Of a stretch of DNA of 64,000 nt, positions 61,772 to 64,000 are shown in pieces (positions within the stretch are counted from its first letter, which is position 1; every line of letters starts with the position of its first letter). The notes under the pieces were generated by a model, which worked only from the letters and a program-made list of their open reading frames with translations, searched no databases and was not told the origin of the DNA. The translations under genes and the position numbers were made by a program. Source of the DNA: Candidatus Faeciplasma pullistercoris (GTDB lineage Bacteria; Bacillota; Clostridia; Oscillospirales; Ruminococcaceae); contig DVLL01000012.1 in NCBI GenBank assembly GCA_018715525.1, positions 45,041-109,040 of the forward strand, written 5' to 3'.

Positions 61772-63013
61772 ATGACTGAAAATATAAGCGAAAAACCAAG
61801 AGTTATGCTGGTGTCTGTAGATATCGGGCAATATGACGCCGAAAGGTCGGTGGAGGAGCTCAAGGCGCTTTGCGATACTGCCGGCGCGGAGGTGACCATG
61901 GTGGTCACACAAAAGCGTCCATCCTACGACGGAGCCACCTGCATAGGCTCGGGCAGGCTTGAGGAAATGGCGTCGCTGTGCGAGTCTATGGAGATAAGCC
62001 AGATCATTTTTGACTGTGAGCTGACTGCCACTCAGATAAGAAATATAGAGGATGTTACCAATACTCACACCATAGACAGGACGATGCTTATTTTGGATAT
62101 ATTCGCTCAGCGCGCCGTGACAAGAGAGGGCAAGCTTCAGGTGGAGCTCGCGCAGTATAAGTACCGTCTGCCCAGGCTCGCGGGCATGGGAGTAAGCCTT
62201 TCAAGGCTCGGTGGAGGAATAGGCACAAGAGGTCCCGGAGAGACCAAGCTGGAAACGGACAGAAGGCATATAAGGCAGAGGATAGGCTATCTTGAGGCGG
62301 AGCTAAAGGAAATAAAGACCCGCCGTGAGCTTATGAGAAAGCGCCGCAAAAAGGACGGAGTGCTCTGCGCGGCGATAGTCGGGTATACAAACGCGGGAAA
62401 ATCTACGCTTTTGAACGCTCTTACCGACGCGGGGGTACTGGCTGAGAACAAGCTTTTTGCGACGCTGGAGACCACCTCGCGTGCAATATTGCTCCCCGAC
62501 GGCAGAAGCGTTACTCTTATCGACACCGTAGGGCTCATTTCAAGGCTTCCGCACCAGCTTGTAGAGGCGTTCAAATCTACGCTTGAGGAAGCTGCGAGCG
62601 CGGATGTTATAATCCATCTCATGGACGCCTCAAGCGACTATTCCGACGAGGAGAAGGCGGTGACGAATGAGGTGCTTGGCGAGCTCGGTTGCGCAGGTAT
62701 ACCGATAATCCCTGTGTACAACAAGTGCGACCTGCTGCCTCAGGTAACGCCCGGCCACGATGGGGCTGTGTTTATCTCCGCGAAGGAAAAAACCGGCTTT
62801 GACGAGCTTCTTGACGCGATAGCTAAGGCTTTGCCGGAAACTGCAAGACGAATGAAGCTTATGCTTCCGTTTTCGGAGGCTGGACTTCTTGCTAAAATCC
62901 GCGAGGAGGGGAATGTTTTCTCGGAGGAATATACCGCGGACGGAATAGCCGTTGACGCGCTTGTCGATATAAAGCTCTGCAGCAGGGCTCAGGCGTACAG
63001 GCAAAAGGATTGA
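61772..63013 (+). CDS. hflX: GTPase HflX
   Basis: Ribosome-associated GTPase that splits stalled ribosomes, mainly after heat or antibiotic stress. An N-terminal HflX domain (about 10-165: KRPSYDGATCIGSGRLEE, FDCELTATQIRN, DRTMLILDIFAQRA) is followed by the glycine-rich loop RLGGGIGTRGPGETKLETDR and the G domain with GYTNAGKST, DTVGLI and NKCD. 413 residues. The ATG at 61772 has CGGAGG a few bases upstream; an earlier frame starts inside the terminator. Sits alone. Confidence 0.95.
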   Translation: MTENISEKPRVMLVSVDIGQYDAERSVEELKALCDTAGAEVTMVVTQKRPSYDGATCIGSGRLEEMASLCESMEISQIIFDCELTATQIRNIEDVTNTHTIDRTMLILDIFAQRAVTREGKLQVELAQYKYRLPRLAGMGVSLSRLGGGIGTRGPGETKLETDRRHIRQRIGYLEAELKEIKTRRELMRKRRKKDGVLCAAIVGYTNAGKSTLLNALTDAGVLAENKLFATLETTSRAILLPDGRSVTLIDTVGLISRLPHQLVEAFKSTLEEAASADVIIHLMDASSDYSDEEKAVTNEVLGELGCAGIPIIPVYNKCDLLPQVTPGHDGAVFISAKEKTGFDELLDAIAKALPETARRMKLMLPFSEAGLLAKIREEGNVFSEEYTADGIAVDALVDIKLCSRAQAYRQKD

Positions 63014-63017
63014 ATAA

Positions 63018-63068
63018 AAATACACCGCCGTATTGGCAGATTATCTGCCAAAATACGGCGGTGTATTT
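63018..63068. terminator. Long bidirectional terminator between hflX and the Mrp gene
   Basis: AATACACCGCCGTATT pairs with AATACGGCGGTGTATT, and inside TGGCAGA pairs with TCTGCCA. A and T runs on both sides. It serves both converging genes. Confidence 0.93.
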
Positions 63069-63097
63069 ATTATGCCCTGATAACTAAGACTTGGTGT

Positions 63098-63919
63098 TTA
63101 TTTAAGCAGCTTGTCTGCTGCTTCGGTGAGCCAGCTTCCCTCGAAAAGCTCTATGCAGCCGTTGTCAGAGAGCTTTGAGAGCTCGCTGTCAAACGGGATC
63201 TTGGCAAGAAGAGTAGTTCCGAATTCCTTTGCCGTCTCCTCGGTGTGTCCCTCGCCGAAGATTTTGATCTCTTCGCCGCATTTGGGGCACTTTACATAGC
63301 TCATGTTTTCAATTATACCCAAAATCGGGATATTCATCATCTTTGCCATGTTGGCAGCCTTGGCTACTATCATGGATACAAGCTCCTGAGGAGAGGTGAC
63401 GATGACTATTCCGTCAAGTCTTATTGACTGATATACGGTCAGCGGTACGTCTCCGGTTCCCGGAGGCATGTCAACGAACATGTAGTCGACGTCGTTCCAA
63501 ACCACCTCGTTCCAGAACTGCTTGACTACTCCGGCGATGACAGGACCTCTCCAAACCACCGGCTGTTTTTCATCCTCAAGAAGAAGGTTAACAGACATCA
63601 CCTCAATTCCGGTCTTAGTTACGACAGGATAGATAAACTGTTCGTCGCCGGTAGCTCTTTGCTTCAGACCGAACTCCTTCGGGATGGACGGACCTGTGAT
63701 ATCCGCGTCGAGAATCGCCGTCTTGAAGTCGCGCCTTCTCGCTTCGACCGCCAGCAGGGAGGTTACAAGCGTCTTTCCGACGCCGCCCTTGCCGCTGACT
63801 ACGCCTATTACCTTTTTAACATTGCTCAGCTCATTTGTCTCAATGTGCATGTCCTGCGGAGCTGTTCTTGAGGAGCAGCTCTGCGAGCAGGATGAGCAGT
63901 CATGTGTGCATTCCGACAT
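63098..63919 (-). CDS. Mrp/NBP35-family iron-sulfur carrier ATPase
   Basis: 273-residue P-loop ATPase that can hold and pass on FeS clusters (ApbC/Mrp family). It starts with an unusual Cys-rich leader (CTHDCSSCSQSC, four Cys in 12 residues). The deviant Walker A is VSGKGGVGKTLVTSLLA, then DADITGPSIPKEFGL, FVDMPPGTGDVPLT, and the cluster Cys pair CPKCGEE near the C terminus. AAAGGA precedes the ATG. The 80 bases to the window end hold no recognised feature. Confidence 0.93.
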   Translation of the reverse strand: MSECTHDCSSCSQSCSSRTAPQDMHIETNELSNVKKVIGVVSGKGGVGKTLVTSLLAVEARRRDFKTAILDADITGPSIPKEFGLKQRATGDEQFIYPVVTKTGIEVMSVNLLLEDEKQPVVWRGPVIAGVVKQFWNEVVWNDVDYMFVDMPPGTGDVPLTVYQSIRLDGIVIVTSPQELVSMIVAKAANMAKMMNIPILGIIENMSYVKCPKCGEEIKIFGEGHTEETAKEFGTTLLAKIPFDSELSKLSDNGCIELFEGSWLTEAADKLLK

Positions 63920-64000
63920 TGCTTTTATCCTTTCCTTTACCTTGCGGTAATTTGCTTATTTTAAACTTATTAATTCTGTATCCGTGCTTAGATTATTCGG

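Overview
The window looks like chromosomal DNA of an anaerobic Gram-positive gut or rumen bacterium of the class Clostridia, most like the Oscillospiraceae/Ruminococcaceae. This rests on gene content and not on a database search: an Rnf complex followed by NusG-domain-II and Gx genes, a PHP-type histidinol phosphatase, HisG with HisZ, a TrpR-like YerC gene heading the his operon, type III pantothenate kinase, a free-standing MetH reactivation domain, strong GGAGG ribosome-binding sites, and many textbook -35/-10 promoters with 17-bp spacers. GC content is moderate and even, except for an AT-richer stretch at about 23.0-25.2 kb.

Layout. 1-0.75 kb: ssb (cut by the left edge) and rpsR. 0.87-5.5 kb (minus): asnA with a MutS-like ATPase, and glmS. 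5.7-14.4 kb (minus): one long operon holding the whole histidine pathway, in the order yerC/hisR-like, hisZ, hisG, hisD, hisC, hisB, hisH, hisA, hisF, hisIE, histidinol phosphatase. 14.6-20.4 kb (plus): MATE exporter, membrane TPR protein, coaX, ECF S component, GH43 glycosidase. 20.5-23.8 kb: Spx/ArsC-like protein, dtd, gdhA, an alpha/beta hydrolase. 23.8-25.2 kb: a decayed island with a 41-nt palindrome, a truncated trpE carrying a stop codon, a cluster of terminators, and initiator tRNA-fMet. 25.2-30.4 kb: pullulanase, PepV-like dipeptidase, a DUF5060 glycosidase-like protein. 30.6-38.5 kb: apbE facing the operon rnfCDGEAB-nusG_II-Gx. 38.6-45.3 kb: acyl-CoA ligase with an E2-like acyltransferase, GH27 alpha-galactosidase, FliB-like protein, cysK. 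45.4-49.3 kb (minus): metF, MetH activation domain, metH. 49.4-53.6 kb: Cys-rich protein, rsmE, a dCMP deaminase-tsaE-tsaB-rpiB cluster. 53.7-64 kb: repeat surface protein, a four-gene sugar ABC transporter, an acidic lipoprotein, argC, hflX, and an Mrp-type ATPase.

How the genes fit together. GH43, GH27, pullulanase, the DUF5060 protein and the ABC importer point to use of plant and storage polysaccharides. Rnf couples reduced ferredoxin to NAD+ and an ion gradient; its RnfG and RnfD subunits need covalent FMN, which ApbE attaches. gdhA, asnA and glmS handle ammonia and glutamine nitrogen. metF, the activation domain and metH form a B12-dependent methionine branch.

I found no CRISPR array, prophage, intact insertion sequence or clearly new multi-gene system. 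The best leads are a double-length RnfG with two FMN-attachment motifs, a hairpin that bridges a distant Shine-Dalgarno to its start codon, an E2-like acyltransferase without the catalytic histidine, a solute-binding lipoprotein with an extra C-terminal membrane anchor, an ArgC with an altered active-site motif, and the degraded trpE island.
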